64,000 nt of DNA from Rubrobacter marinus (GTDB lineage: Bacteria > Actinomycetota > Rubrobacteria > Rubrobacterales > Rubrobacteraceae): NCBI RefSeq assembly GCF_011492965.1, contig NZ_CP045121.1:682001-746000 (forward strand), read 5' to 3'. Within the stretch, counting starts at the first letter, position 1, and each line of letters opens with the position of its first letter. The translations under genes were made by a program, and so were the position numbers. The notes beneath the pieces are model-generated. The model did no database searches. It had not been told where the DNA came from and was given only the letters and a program-made list of their open reading frames with translations. This document shows positions 36,362 to 47,271 of the stretch, piece by piece.

Positions 36362-36975
36362 CCCATCTCCTCCTGGATCTTCTTCAAGCCGTCGCGCAGG
36401 GCCTCGTAGGGCTGCGCCCCGACGATCCCGTAGCGGCCCTCGACCACGAACGTCGGCGTCCCGGTGATGCCGTACTCCCGCGCCCGGCGCATCGCGTTCT
36501 CGATCCGGTCCTCGTAGTCCCCGCCGTCGAGCACGCGCATCGCCTCGTCCGGGTCGAGCCCGGCTTCCTCGGCCAGCTCGCGCAGCACCTGGTCCTCGCC
36601 GAGGTTCCGATCGTCGGCGAAGTACGCCTCGAAGGCGGGCAGATGCAGGCGATCGAAGACCCCGTTGTCCCGGGCGTACTCGGCCAGGCGCAGGACCTTG
36701 TTCGAGTTGGACATGACGCTCGGGACGTCGCCCATCGGCAGCCCGAGCTCCTCGACCCTCTGCTTCAAGCCCCGGTAGGACTCCTCGAACTGCGACGGGT
36801 CGCGCCCGAAGTACTCGTGCAGGGGGATGCCCTCGGGCGGGGTGTCCGGGTGCAGCTCGAACGGCGTCCAGGTTATCTCGAGGTCCAGGTCCGGCTCGCT
36901 CTCAAGCTTCTCGACGAGACCCTCGCCGACGTAGCAGTAGGGTCATATGTAGTCCGAGAAAATCTCCACCCTCAT
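36358..36975 (-). CDS. FrnE/DsbA-family thiol oxidoreductase, candidate selenoprotein (UxxC)
   Basis: From ATG 36975, eight bases after GGGAGGAG, the frame reads MRVEIFSDYI, then TGA (36943-36945), then PYCYVGEGLVEKLE without interruption to the stop at 36358: 205 residues if TGA is read through. FrnE/DsbA relatives have CPWC or CPYC exactly here, so TGA replaces the first active-site Cys (residue 11) and Cys14 is kept. Downstream TWTPFELHP, a helical insert and the cis-Pro loop ITGTPTFVV are all intact. A hairpin with GGU loop follows the TGA (36911-36929). Selenocysteine is the best explanation; a TGC-to-TGA error or nonsense mutation is the alternative. Ordinary gene callers would start at TTG 36768 and lose the active site. 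Confidence 0.75.
36911..36929 (-). promoter_or_regulatory. SECIS-like hairpin after the in-frame TGA
   Basis: In the mRNA, UCGGCGAG-GGU-CUCGUCGA folds as eight pairs (one G-U) with a GGU apical loop; the loop is 22-24 bases after UGA. Bacterial SECIS elements need a short stem with G/GU in the loop at about this distance; E. coli fdhF has GGU about 19-21 bases after UGA. GAG/CTC-rich codons make chance hairpins common here. Confidence 0.5.
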
Positions 36976-37192
36976 CTTCGCTCTCCTCCCGTTCGCGGAC
37001 CCCGCGATGCTACCATGCACCGCCGGCCCCTCCTTCGAATCCGTACGCCTACCCTTACCCGTCTGGAACGGTTCGCTCCGGAGCGGACCTCGCCGCGCTC
37101 TCCCCCGTCGGGGGACCGCTAGACAAGGAGAAGTCCGGGTCGGCCCCCCGGATCGCCCGTGCATCGTGGACGCCCGAGGGATTCTCCAGACC

Positions 37193-37573
37193 TCAGGCGC
37201 CCTTGGCGCCGGTGACCAGGGACATGCCCGCGTAGACGGCTGCGAGGCCGAGGGCCACCTGGGCGAGGGAGTAGAAGAGGGCGGGCGCGTAGCTCCCCTT
37301 CGAGATCAGGGCGAGGGTCTCGTAGGAGAAGCTGGAGAAGGTCGTGTAGCCGCCGAGCACGCCGATGGCGAGGAGGGGACGGGCGCCCGCGGGGAGCCCG
37401 CCTATCTCCACGAGCCCGAATACCACCCCGATCAGGAACGACCCCGAGACGTTTACGAGGAACGTCCCCCAGGGGAAGCCCGGGCCGAGAAGGGCCAGGA
37501 CCCAGGCTCCCAGGAGGTGGCGGGAGGCGGCGCCGAGGGCGCCCCCGCCCGCCACGAGCAGGAGGTTGTACAA
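37193..37573 (-). CDS. crcB: Fluoride exporter CrcB (Fluc)
   Basis: 126 residues, four membrane helices. GGALGAASRHLLG at the start, GTFLVNVSGSFLIG (pore Asn and Ser), and GVLGGYTTFSSFSYE (Phe box and Na+ site) are the family signatures. TTG 37573 starts three bases after the stop of the formamidase gene, so the two are co-transcribed. Works as a dual-topology dimer that lets F- leave the cell. No fluoride riboswitch was recognised upstream of the operon. The 36976-37192 gap downstream shows only a small CCCCC-gt-CGGGGG-like hairpin. Confidence 0.92.
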   Translation of the reverse strand: MYNLLLVAGGGALGAASRHLLGAWVLALLGPGFPWGTFLVNVSGSFLIGVVFGLVEIGGLPAGARPLLAIGVLGGYTTFSSFSYETLALISKGSYAPALFYSLAQVALGLAAVYAGMSLVTGAKGA

Positions 37574-37576
37574 CGG

Positions 37577-38827
37577 CTAGCCGGTCGTGCTGGCCTGGCG
37601 GCCGAGGTCTCGGGTCACCAGGTCGGCGTCGGACGGGTAGACGTCGAAGTCGAAGATCTCGGTCGGTATGCCGACGGTCGCGCAGCAGTTGGGGATGTCG
37701 ACGATGCCCCCGATCCTGCCCTCCACCGGCGCCGCGCCGAGCAGCAGGTACGCCTGCTCGCCGGTGTAGCCGAGCGTCTTGAGGTACTCGATGGCGTTGA
37801 GGCAGGCCCGCCGGTAGGCGACGGTGGCGTCCATGTAGCGGTTCGTCCCGTCTTCTTCCACCGAGATGCCCTCGAACATCAGGAACTCGGAGTAGCGGGG
37901 CTCGACGGGGCCGGGCTTGAAGATCGGGTTCGTCATCGCGTACTTGGCGACGCCGCCCTTTATGAGGTCCACCCCGAGGTCGATAAAGCCGCCCATCTCG
38001 ATGGCGCCGCAGAACGTGATCTCCCCGTCCCCCTGCGAGAAGTGGAGGTCGCCCAGCGACAGCTTCGCCCCCTCGACGTAGACGGGGAAGTAGATCCGGG
38101 TCCCGCGGGAGAGGTTCTTTATGTCCACGTTCCCGCCGTGCTCGCGCGGCGGTACGGTCCGGCACGCCTCGGCGGCGACCCTGTCGAACTCGCTCTGAGG
38201 CAACGTTCCGAGGAGCGCGTTCTCCGGGTTCGGCGGCAGGGCGAGCGCCGGGACGCGGTCCGGGTCGGTCTGTATGAGGGCGCGCTCGCGGCGGTTCCAC
38301 TCGGCGAGGAGGTCGGCCGAGGGGGCGCAGCCTATGAGGCCGGGGTGGGAGAGGCCGGCGAAGCGGACGCCGGGGACGTGGCGGGAGGTGGCGAAGATGC
38401 CCTTGAAGTCCCAGATCGCCTTGTGGGCGTCCGGGTAGTGGTCGGTGAGGAAGCCGCCGCCGTTCGTCTTGTCGAAGATGCCGGTGTAGCCCCACGAGGC
38501 CCCGGCGAGCTCGTCGGGGGCGGTCCCGGGCAGGTGCGGGCCGAGGTCGAGGATGTCCACGACGAGGACGTCGCCGGGCTCGGCCCCCTCGACGTAGACC
38601 GGCCCCGAGAGGACGTGGCAGCGCATCAGGTCCACGTCGCGCACGTCGTTGGCGTCGTCGGAGTTCTTGATCTGGCCGTCCGTCCACTCGCGGCAGTCCA
38701 TCCGGAAGTCGTCGCCGGGCCGGACGGTCGCTATCTCGGGAATCTCGGGGTGCCAGCGGTTGTGCCCCGGGGTCTCCTGCTCGAACATGCTCTTGGTCTG
38801 GTCTATCGGAAAGACGTTCTGCGGCAT
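37577..38827 (-). CDS. fmdA: Formamidase/acetamidase (FmdA/AmdA family)
   Basis: 416 residues, the normal length. HVLSGPVYVEGAEPGDVLVV, NGGGFLTDHYP, GVRFAGLSHPGLIGCAPS and YLLLGAAPVEGRIGGIVDIP are the family blocks; the VDIPNCCATVGIPTEIFDFD end is typical of formamidase. It releases ammonia and formate from formamide (or acetate from acetamide) in the cytosol. A FmdB-type zinc-ribbon gene is divergent 224 bases away, as in other fmd regions. ATG 38827 follows AAAGGGG. Confidence 0.93.
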   Translation of the reverse strand: MPQNVFPIDQTKSMFEQETPGHNRWHPEIPEIATVRPGDDFRMDCREWTDGQIKNSDDANDVRDVDLMRCHVLSGPVYVEGAEPGDVLVVDILDLGPHLPGTAPDELAGASWGYTGIFDKTNGGGFLTDHYPDAHKAIWDFKGIFATSRHVPGVRFAGLSHPGLIGCAPSADLLAEWNRRERALIQTDPDRVPALALPPNPENALLGTLPQSEFDRVAAEACRTVPPREHGGNVDIKNLSRGTRIYFPVYVEGAKLSLGDLHFSQGDGEITFCGAIEMGGFIDLGVDLIKGGVAKYAMTNPIFKPGPVEPRYSEFLMFEGISVEEDGTNRYMDATVAYRRACLNAIEYLKTLGYTGEQAYLLLGAAPVEGRIGGIVDIPNCCATVGIPTEIFDFDVYPSDADLVTRDLGRQASTTG

Positions 38828-39051
38828 CTTCCGTTACGCCCCTTTCTCGTCCGGGTGCTCACCGGACGCTCTCCCTTTCGGCGACATCTTAGCAACGATA
38901 GTACCCACATGTATCCTGAGTCTTTGGCCCCGTGCGCCAGATTTCCGGCCGCGCGGCCGGAGGGGTTCGGCCACCCTCTTCTTACGCGAGCCCCTGGCGT
39001 GGGATAAGCTGCCGACCGTACGGCGTGAACGCGTGGGAACGGAGACCCTGG

Positions 39052-39327
39052 TTGCCCCTGTACGAGTTCTGCTGCGAGGCGTGCGGCCCCTTCGAGAAGT
39101 TCCTCTCTTTCGGCGAGGCGGGCGGGTCCCGGGGGTGTCCGGCCTGCGGAGCCGAGGCGCCCCGCGTGTACTCGATGCCCGGCGTGGTCTCGGTCTCCGC
39201 CGCCGAGAGGAAGGCCCGGCTCATCAACGAGAGGGGCTCGGAGCCGAAGGTGGTAAAGAAGACCGGGGAGGCGGCCCGGCCCGGTCCCGCGCGCGGCGGC
39301 GGCAGGCCTTGGCAGATCGGACACTAG
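39052..39327 (+). CDS. fmdB: FmdB-family zinc-ribbon regulatory protein
   Basis: 91 residues from TTG 39052. MPLYEFCCEACGPFEKFLSF and CPACGAEAPRVYSMPG give the two CxxC knuckles of the FmdB ribbon; a basic low-complexity tail follows. FmdB is named from formamidase regulation in Methylophilus, and here it is divergent from the formamidase gene, which supports a local regulatory link. The 38828-39051 spacer must hold both promoters, but none is clear. Confidence 0.85.
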   Translation: MPLYEFCCEACGPFEKFLSFGEAGGSRGCPACGAEAPRVYSMPGVVSVSAAERKARLINERGSEPKVVKKTGEAARPGPARGGGRPWQIGH

Positions 39328-39379
39328 GCCCGCACCGAGCGGCGACGGGCGCTACCCCATCCAAGAAGGAGGCCATGCG

Positions 39380-40393
39380 GTGAACGACCACGAGGTGTTC
39401 GAGCTCGGCGACGTCGTCCTCCAGAGGGGGGCTACGCTCCGTGACGCGAAGCTCGCCTACAAGACCTACGGCACGCTGAACGCCGAGAAGAGCAACGCCA
39501 TCGTCTACCCGACGTGGTACTCCGGGCGGCACTGGGAGAACGAGTGGCTGATCGGGCCCGGCATGGCCCTCGACCCGGAGCGGTACTTCATCATCGTCCC
39601 GAACATGCTCGGGAACGGCCTGTCCAGCTCCCCGAGCAACACCCCGCCGCCCTACGACAAGGCCCGCTTCCCCCGCGTCACCGTCCACGACAACGTCTCC
39701 GTCCAGCACAGGCTCGTCACCGAGGTCTTCGGCATCGAGCATCTGGCCCTCGTTACCGGCTGGTCGATGGGCGCGGGCCAGACCTACCAGTGGGCGATGA
39801 GCTTCCCGGAGATGGTCCCGAAGATCGCGCCTTTCTGCGGCTCGGCGAAGACCAGCGAGCACAACATCGTGTTTCTGGAGGGCGTGAAGGCCGCGCTGAC
39901 GGCGGACGCGGCGTGGAACCACGGCTGGTACGACGAGCAGCCCACGAAGGGCCTGCGCGCGATGGCCCGCGTCTACGCCGGCTGGGGATTCTCCCAGGCC
40001 TTCTACTGGGACCGGGTCTACGGGGAGATGGGCTACTCCTCCCTGGAGGACTTCCTGGTCGGCTTCTGGGAGGGCTTCTTCCTCGACGGGCGCGACGCCA
40101 ACAACCTCCTGACGATGCTCTGGACCTGGCAGCACGGGGACATAAGCGCGACCCCTGGGTTCGGGGGCGGCTACGACGAGGCGCTCGCCTCCATAGAGGC
40201 CCGGGCGATCGTCATGCCCGCCGAGAAGGACCTGTACTTCCCGCCGGAGGACGAGGAGTACGCCGTCCGGCGCATGAAGAACGCCGAGCTGCGCGTGATC
40301 CCGGGCGTCTGGGGCCACTTCGCCGGCGGCGGCCAGAACCCCGTCGACGCCAAGTTCATCGACGAAGCCCTCAAGGAGCTCCTGGCCACCTAG
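39380..40393 (+). CDS. MetX-like (homoserine O-acetyltransferase family) alpha/beta hydrolase
   Basis: 337 residues from GTG 39380, with AGGAGG upstream. AKLAYKTYGTLNAEKSNAIV is the typical MetX-family start, GWSMGAGQTYQWA holds the nucleophile Ser, MPAEKDLYFPPEDE the Asp and VWGHFAGGG the His. The family includes homoserine and serine acetyltransferases and many uncharacterised hydrolases. PTWYSG replaces the usual HALTG oxyanion motif, so a hydrolase role is more likely than methionine synthesis. Its place in a nitrogen-compound region suggests an amide or ester substrate, by context only. Confidence 0.8.
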   Translation: MNDHEVFELGDVVLQRGATLRDAKLAYKTYGTLNAEKSNAIVYPTWYSGRHWENEWLIGPGMALDPERYFIIVPNMLGNGLSSSPSNTPPPYDKARFPRVTVHDNVSVQHRLVTEVFGIEHLALVTGWSMGAGQTYQWAMSFPEMVPKIAPFCGSAKTSEHNIVFLEGVKAALTADAAWNHGWYDEQPTKGLRAMARVYAGWGFSQAFYWDRVYGEMGYSSLEDFLVGFWEGFFLDGRDANNLLTMLWTWQHGDISATPGFGGGYDEALASIEARAIVMPAEKDLYFPPEDEEYAVRRMKNAELRVIPGVWGHFAGGGQNPVDAKFIDEALKELLAT

Positions 40394-40407
40394 CGCGGCC
40401 CCTCATC

Positions 40408-40533
40408 GTGGCGACCTGCACCTACCACGAGACGGAGATCTGCTCCCTCTGCTGCGCCCTGGAGAAGGACCGCGAGGACGAGTGCAAGAAGCCCATCGCG
40501 CTCGGCCGCAAGCCGGGGACCGCGCCGGCGTAG
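40408..40533 (+). CDS. 41-residue Cys-rich peptide
   Basis: GTG 40408 opens VATCTYHETEICSLCCALEK, then DREDECKKPIALGRKPGTAP and TAG. Five Cys (4, 12, 15, 16, 26) in the pattern C-x7-C-x2-CC-x9-C could bind a metal or an iron-sulfur cluster. It begins 14 bases after the MetX-like gene. Too short for family recognition; the Cys spacing argues against chance. Confidence 0.5.
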   Translation: MATCTYHETEICSLCCALEKDREDECKKPIALGRKPGTAPA

Positions 40534-40640
40534 CGGGAGGACGTGTACCTTTTGTTGCGTAGGGACGCCGCCAGCCGCAGAATGCTCGTGGTGATGGACG
40601 GTGCGCGGGACACGCGCCGACCCGACGAGAGGAGGGTTTC

Positions 40641-42563
40641 GTGTCCGAGACGAAGAAGACCACGGCCATGCATCCGCTGGAGCCGTTGAGCGCCGAGGAG
40701 ATCTCGGCCGCAGCGGAGGTCTTGCGCCGGGAGGGCTACGTCGGCGAGGGGTGGCGCTTTGCGGGGATCGTGCTGAGGGAGCCCCACAAGGAGAACGTGC
40801 TGAGGTTCGAGGCCGGCGGTAGGGATTTCGACCGCGAGGCGGACGTGGTGGCGATGGACCCCGACGGGGAGACCTACGAGGCGGTGGTCTCGCTCTCCGA
40901 GGGGAGCGTCACCTCGTGGGAGCACGTGCCCGGGGTGCAGCCGGGGGTCCTGCTCGACGAGTTCGACGAGAGCGAGCGGGCGTGCAAGGAGGACCCGTCG
41001 TTCAAGGAAGCGATGGCGAAGCGCGGCATCGAGGATCTCGAGCTCGTCTGCGTAGATCCCTGGTCGGCCGGCTACTACGGCGAGGACGCCGAGGGGCGGC
41101 GTCTGATCCGCGCCCTCGTCTACGTTAAGCTCGACCCGGACGACAACCCGTACGCGCACCCCGTGGACAACGTCGTGGTCGTGATGGACCTCAACGAGAT
41201 GAAGGTCGTGCGCGTCGAGGACTACGGCGTCGTCCCCGTGCCGCAGAAGAGGGGCAACTACTCGCCCGAGGACGTCGGTGCCCTTCGCGAGGACCTGAAG
41301 CCGATCGAGATCACGCAGCCAGAGGGCCCGAGCTTCGGGCTGGACGGCCACGAGGTCCGCTGGCAGAAGTGGCGCTTCCGCCTCGGCTACACCCCGCGCG
41401 AGGGGCTCGTGCTGCACAACGTGACGTACAACGACCGCGGCAGGGAGCGTTCGATCCTCTACCGCGCCTCGATCTCGGAGATGGTCGTGCCCTACGGCGA
41501 CCCGTCCCCCGTGCAGTACCGCAAGAACGCCTTCGACGCCGGGGAGTACAACATCGGGGTCCTGGCGAACGCGCTCGAGCTCGGGTGCGATTGTCTCGGC
41601 GAGATCCGCTACCTCGACGCCGTCGTCTCCGACGGCCACGGCAACCCGGTGACGATGAAGAACGCCGTCTGCCTGCACGAAGAGGACTTCGGGATGCTCT
41701 GGAAGCACACCGACTTCCGCACGGAGAAGGCCGAGGTCCGCCGCTCGCGCCGCTTCGTCGCCTCGTTTATCGCGACGGTCGCCAACTACGAGTACGGCTT
41801 CTACTGGTACTTCTACCTCGACGGCAAGATCGAGTTCGAGGTCAAGCTCACCGGCATCGTCTCGACCGGCGCTCTCCAGCCCGGAGAGAAGCGGAAGTAC
41901 GGCCAGACCCTCAACGACGACGGCCTCTACGCCCCCATCCACCAGCACCTCTTCAACCTCCGCCTCGACATGGACGTGGACGGCCCCACGAACTCCCTCT
42001 ACGAGGTGCACACGGAGGCCGAGACGGGAGAGGACAACCCGCACGGCAACGCCTTCTTCGCCAGGAGCACCCTGCTCGAGAGCGAGAAGGAGGCCCAGCA
42101 GATCGTCGACCCGATGTCGGCGCGCTACTGGAAGGTCGTCAACCACTCCTCCCTCAACGCCGTCGGCGAGCCCGTGGCCTACAAGCTCGTCCCGCACACG
42201 AACGTCCTGCCGTTCGCCCTCCCCGAGGCCTACGTCATGGCGAGGGCAGCCTTTACCACGAAGCACCTATGGGCCACCCCGTACGAGCCCTCCGAGATGC
42301 ACGCCGCCGGCGACTACCCCAACCAGCACGAGGGCGGCGCGGGGCTGCCCGAGTACACGAAGGACGACCGCTCGATACGGGATACCGACGTCGTCCTCTG
42401 GTACACCCTCGGGTCCCACCACACGGCACGGCTCGAGGACTGGCCCGTCATGCCGGCCCAGTACGCCGGCTTCGCCCTGCAACCGGCCGGCTTCTTCGAC
42501 GAGAACCCGGCGCTCGACGTGCCGCCACCCGGAGGGAGCGGTCACTGCCACCACCACGGTTAG
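40641..42563 (+). CDS. Copper amine oxidase (topaquinone enzyme)
   Basis: 640 residues from GTG 40641, after GAGGAGGG. Contains the N-terminal N2/N3 domains and the beta-sandwich catalytic domain. VANYEYGFYWYFYLDG supplies the Tyr converted to topaquinone (first Tyr of NYEY). HQHLFNLRLD gives two copper His and HHTARLEDWPVMP the third. YLDAVVSDGHGNP includes the catalytic Asp region. It oxidises primary amines to aldehyde, ammonia and H2O2. No signal peptide, so cytosolic. The end GHCHHHG is a natural His cluster that could bind copper. Confidence 0.94.
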   Translation: MSETKKTTAMHPLEPLSAEEISAAAEVLRREGYVGEGWRFAGIVLREPHKENVLRFEAGGRDFDREADVVAMDPDGETYEAVVSLSEGSVTSWEHVPGVQPGVLLDEFDESERACKEDPSFKEAMAKRGIEDLELVCVDPWSAGYYGEDAEGRRLIRALVYVKLDPDDNPYAHPVDNVVVVMDLNEMKVVRVEDYGVVPVPQKRGNYSPEDVGALREDLKPIEITQPEGPSFGLDGHEVRWQKWRFRLGYTPREGLVLHNVTYNDRGRERSILYRASISEMVVPYGDPSPVQYRKNAFDAGEYNIGVLANALELGCDCLGEIRYLDAVVSDGHGNPVTMKNAVCLHEEDFGMLWKHTDFRTEKAEVRRSRRFVASFIATVANYEYGFYWYFYLDGKIEFEVKLTGIVSTGALQPGEKRKYGQTLNDDGLYAPIHQHLFNLRLDMDVDGPTNSLYEVHTEAETGEDNPHGNAFFARSTLLESEKEAQQIVDPMSARYWKVVNHSSLNAVGEPVAYKLVPHTNVLPFALPEAYVMARAAFTTKHLWATPYEPSEMHAAGDYPNQHEGGAGLPEYTKDDRSIRDTDVVLWYTLGSHHTARLEDWPVMPAQYAGFALQPAGFFDENPALDVPPPGGSGHCHHHG

Positions 42564-42570
42564 AGGGGAG

Positions 42571-42596
42571 CGGGGGCGCGCGTCTCGGCGCCCCCG
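42571..42596 (+). terminator. Hairpin terminator after the amine oxidase gene
   Basis: CGGGGGCGC (42571-42579) pairs with GCGCCCCCG (42588-42596) around GCGTCTCG, eight bases after the stop. Confidence 0.6.
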
Positions 42597-42618
42597 TGGT
42601 CCAGACAAGGGCTGATAC

Positions 42619-42843
42619 GGGGACCTTACCGAGGTCGAGAAGATGCTCGAGTAGATGGGCGTGGCCAGGGACAAGCCCACGATCCTCTACTGCCTCAAAG
42701 GCGCCCGTACCTCGAACACCTACCTCGCCATAAAAATGCTCGGCTACGACAACGTCCGGACCTGCTTCGGCTCCCGGAACGGGTGGTCGCGCGCCGGTGA
42801 CCTGCCCATGGAGAGGGGCGCGCCGCAAAAGGTAGCGAGCTAG
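42619..42843 (+). pseudogene. C-terminal fragment of a rhodanese-type sulfurtransferase
   Basis: Reads DLTEVEKMLE, then an in-frame TAG, then MGVARDKPTILYCLKGARTS, NTYLAIKMLGYDNVRTCFGS and a stop at 42841-42843. ILYCLKGARTS is the rhodanese active-site loop with its Cys, and the ending matches thiosulfate sulfurtransferases (GS..W). The N-terminal domain is absent and no start precedes DLTEV. ATG 42655 could start a 62-residue remnant. It seems a decayed gene end left between the amine oxidase and urease genes. Confidence 0.65.
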
Positions 42844-42849
42844 CCCCAA

Positions 42850-42884
42850 GGGGCGCGGAGGGGCCGCCCCCGCCTCCGCGCCCC
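42850..42884 (+). terminator. Strong hairpin before the urease operon
   Basis: GGGGCGCGGAGG (42850-42861) pairs perfectly with CCTCCGCGCCCC (42873-42884). It insulates the urease operon from upstream transcription. Confidence 0.65.
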
Positions 42885-43022
42885 GTTGTACGGATGTCCA
42901 GGAGATGCGGCGCCGGAGAGCCGTCCCATTTAGCCCGCGGGCCGGAGACGGCACGAGGTGCCAGGTCCTAAGATGCTCCGAGCCTCCGTAGGAGGGGTGC
43001 AGGCGACGCCGGAGGAGGGGCC

Positions 43023-43325
43023 GTGAAGCTCTCGCCCATGGAGCAGGAGAAGCTGATGATCTTCACGGCCGCCGAGGTGGCCCGTCGGCGGCGCGACCGC
43101 GGTCTCAAGCTCAACTACCCCGAGGCGGTCGCACTCATAAGCGCCGAGCTTCTGGAGGGCGCCCGCGACGGCCGGAGCGTGGCCGACCTGATGAGCTTCG
43201 GGGCGACGATCCTGGGCCGCGACGACGTTATGGATGGGGTGCCGGAGATGGTCCACGAGGTCCAGATCGAGGCCACCTTCCCGGACGGCACGAAGCTAGT
43301 CGCAGTTCACGACCCGATAATTTGA
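43023..43325 (+). CDS. ureA: Urease gamma subunit
   Basis: 100 residues, exact family length. [20 protein letters not shown] start, [13 protein letters not shown], and [20 protein letters not shown] end are diagnostic. GTG 43023 follows GGAGGAGGGG. It is part of the (alpha-beta-gamma)3 urease that splits urea to ammonia and carbamate. A possible -10 TAAGAT lies near 42969. It is followed 19 bases later by a cyanase gene rather than ureB. Confidence 0.95.
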   Translation: MKLSPMEQEKLMIFTAAEVARRRRDRGLKLNYPEAVALISAELLEGARDGRSVADLMSFGATILGRDDVMDGVPEMVHEVQIEATFPDGTKLVAVHDPII

Positions 43326-43344
43326 GGGAGAAGGGGAGGACCGC

Positions 43345-43788
43345 TTGATCCGCGAAGACGTGACCGAGCTTATTCTGGAATCCAGGCGCGAGAAGGGCCT
43401 CACCTTCGCCGCCATCGCCGGGAAGCTCGGCAAGCCCAAGGTCTGGACGACCGCCGCCCTCCTCGGCCAGCATCCGATGGACGCCGGGACGGCCGAGACC
43501 GTGGTGGACCTCATGGACCTGCCCTCGGAAGCCGCGCCGGTCTTGCAGGAGGTCCCGATGCGCGGCTCGCTGGACACCGACGTGCCGACCGACCCCACGA
43601 TCTACCGCATCCACGAGATCACGCAGGTCTACGGCACGACCATCAAGGCCCTCATCCACGAGGAGTTCGGCGACGGCATCATGAGCGCCATCAACTTCAA
43701 CATGGAGATCGAGCGCGTCGAGCACGAGGGGGGAGACCGCGTAAAGATCACCTACGAGGGAAAATTCCTCCCATACCAGTGGAGCTGA
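43345..43788 (+). CDS. cynS: Cyanate hydratase (cyanase) inside the urease operon
   Basis: 147 residues from TTG 43345. The N-terminal helical DNA-binding-like domain ([20 protein letters not shown]) and the C-terminal catalytic domain [46 protein letters not shown] are all conserved; active-site Arg (YRIHE), Glu (HEITQ) and Ser (MSAIN) are present. It converts cyanate plus bicarbonate to ammonia and CO2 as a decamer. Placement between ureA and ureB with 19- and 7-base gaps shows co-transcription with urease. Cyanate forms spontaneously from urea, which may explain the link. Confidence 0.95.
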   Translation: MIREDVTELILESRREKGLTFAAIAGKLGKPKVWTTAALLGQHPMDAGTAETVVDLMDLPSEAAPVLQEVPMRGSLDTDVPTDPTIYRIHEITQVYGTTIKALIHEEFGDGIMSAINFNMEIERVEHEGGDRVKITYEGKFLPYQWS

Positions 43789-43795
43789 AGGGCCG

Positions 43796-44157
43796 ATGAT
43801 CCCCGGCGAGATGCTCCCGAACGAGGGCGAGGTCGAGATCAACGTCGGCCGCGAGACGACGACCCTCACGGTCGCCAACACGGGCGACCGCCCGATCCAG
43901 GTCGGCAGCCACTTTCACTTTTTCGAGACGAACAGGGCTCTGCGCTTCGACCGCGAGCGCGCGTACGGGGCGCGCCTCGCCATCCCGGCCGGCACGAGCA
44001 CGCGCTTCGAGCCGGGCGACGAGAGGGAGGTGGAGATCGTCCCCATCGGCGGGCGCCGAATCGTGCGCGGCTTCAACGGCCTCGTCGAGGGCGCTTTGGA
44101 CGATCCGGGGGTGCGCGAGGCGGCGCTGGAGCGGGCGCGCGAGAGGGGGTTCGCGGG

Positions 44158-44161
<4 letters not shown>
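43796..44161 (+). CDS. ureB: Urease beta subunit
   Basis: 121 residues. [60 protein letters not shown] and [20 protein letters not shown] are family blocks. The stop overlaps the ureC start (44158). It packs with UreC and UreA in the cytosolic urease. The C-terminus after [12 protein letters not shown] is slightly longer and Arg-rich. Confidence 0.95.
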
Positions 44162-45858
<1,697 letters not shown>

Positions 45859-45859
<1 letters not shown>

Positions 45860-46536
45860 TGCGCGGCGCCCCCCTACTGCGCGCCCTCCAGGTCTCCGAC
45901 ACCGCCTTCCCGACCGGCGCCTTCTCGCACTCGATGGGCCTCGAAGCCTTCTACGAAGCGGGGGAGCTGGCCGGCGCAGAGGACCTCGACCGCCTCGCGC
46001 GGCTCCACCTCTCCTCGCTCGCCACCTCGGACTGCGTCGCCCTGCGGGCTGCGTACGCCGCCGATCTCGAAGAGTTGTTCCGGGTAGACGCTCTCCTTTC
46101 GGCGACCAAGCTCACCCGCGAGCTCCGCGCGGCGAGCTCCTCCACGGGACGCCGCTTCCTCGCGAGCGTGGTAGCCCTAGGCGTCGAGGACGGGACGCTC
46201 CTCGCCCTAACGCGGGCCGCGCGCGCCGGGGAGACGCCGGGGAATGCGGCGGTCGGCTACGGGGCAGCCGCGCCCGCGCTCGGCATGGGGGCGGACGAGG
46301 CCGTGCTCGCCTACCTCTACGCGAGCGCCGCCTCGCTCGTGGCGGCGGGGCAGAAGCTCATTCCCCTGGGCGGAGGCGCGGCGCAGAGGATCCTGTTCGG
46401 GCTCGCGGAGGCGCTTCTGAAGGCCTCGGAGGAGAGCGCCGGGCTGGAGGCGGACGACATGTACGCCTTCGCCCCGGCGGTGGACGTCCGCTCCATGCTG
46501 CACGAGCGCCAGCGGACGCGGTTGTACATCTCGTGA
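45859..46536 (+). CDS. ureF: Urease accessory protein UreF
   Basis: 225 residues; ATG 45859 overlaps the ureC stop (TGATG). LRALQVSDTAFPTGAFSHSM and GLEAFYEAGEL are the UreF signature, and LGGGAAQRILFGLAEAL plus the SMLHERQRTRLYIS end match. UreF is the GTPase-activating part of the UreDFG complex that loads nickel on UreC. ureE, usually just before ureF, is missing. Confidence 0.93.
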
Positions 46537-46590
46537 GAGCCCGAGTCGCGCGGCTCCTCACGTTCCGGTTACGTATCGAGGAGGACAAGG

Positions 46591-47269
<679 letters not shown>

Positions 47270-47271
<2 letters not shown>

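Noticed and set aside
37020..37100. TTCGAATCC near 37035 as a tRNA T-arm
   Set aside because: No acceptor, D-arm or anticodon stem can be built around it.
38828..39051. Fluoride riboswitch for the fmdA-crcB operon
   Set aside because: No match to the conserved crcB-motif pseudoknot sequence was found here or in 36976-37192.
42652..42654. In-frame TAG in the rhodanese fragment as pyrrolysine
   Set aside because: The N-terminal half of the gene is missing and no start precedes it, so decay is simpler.
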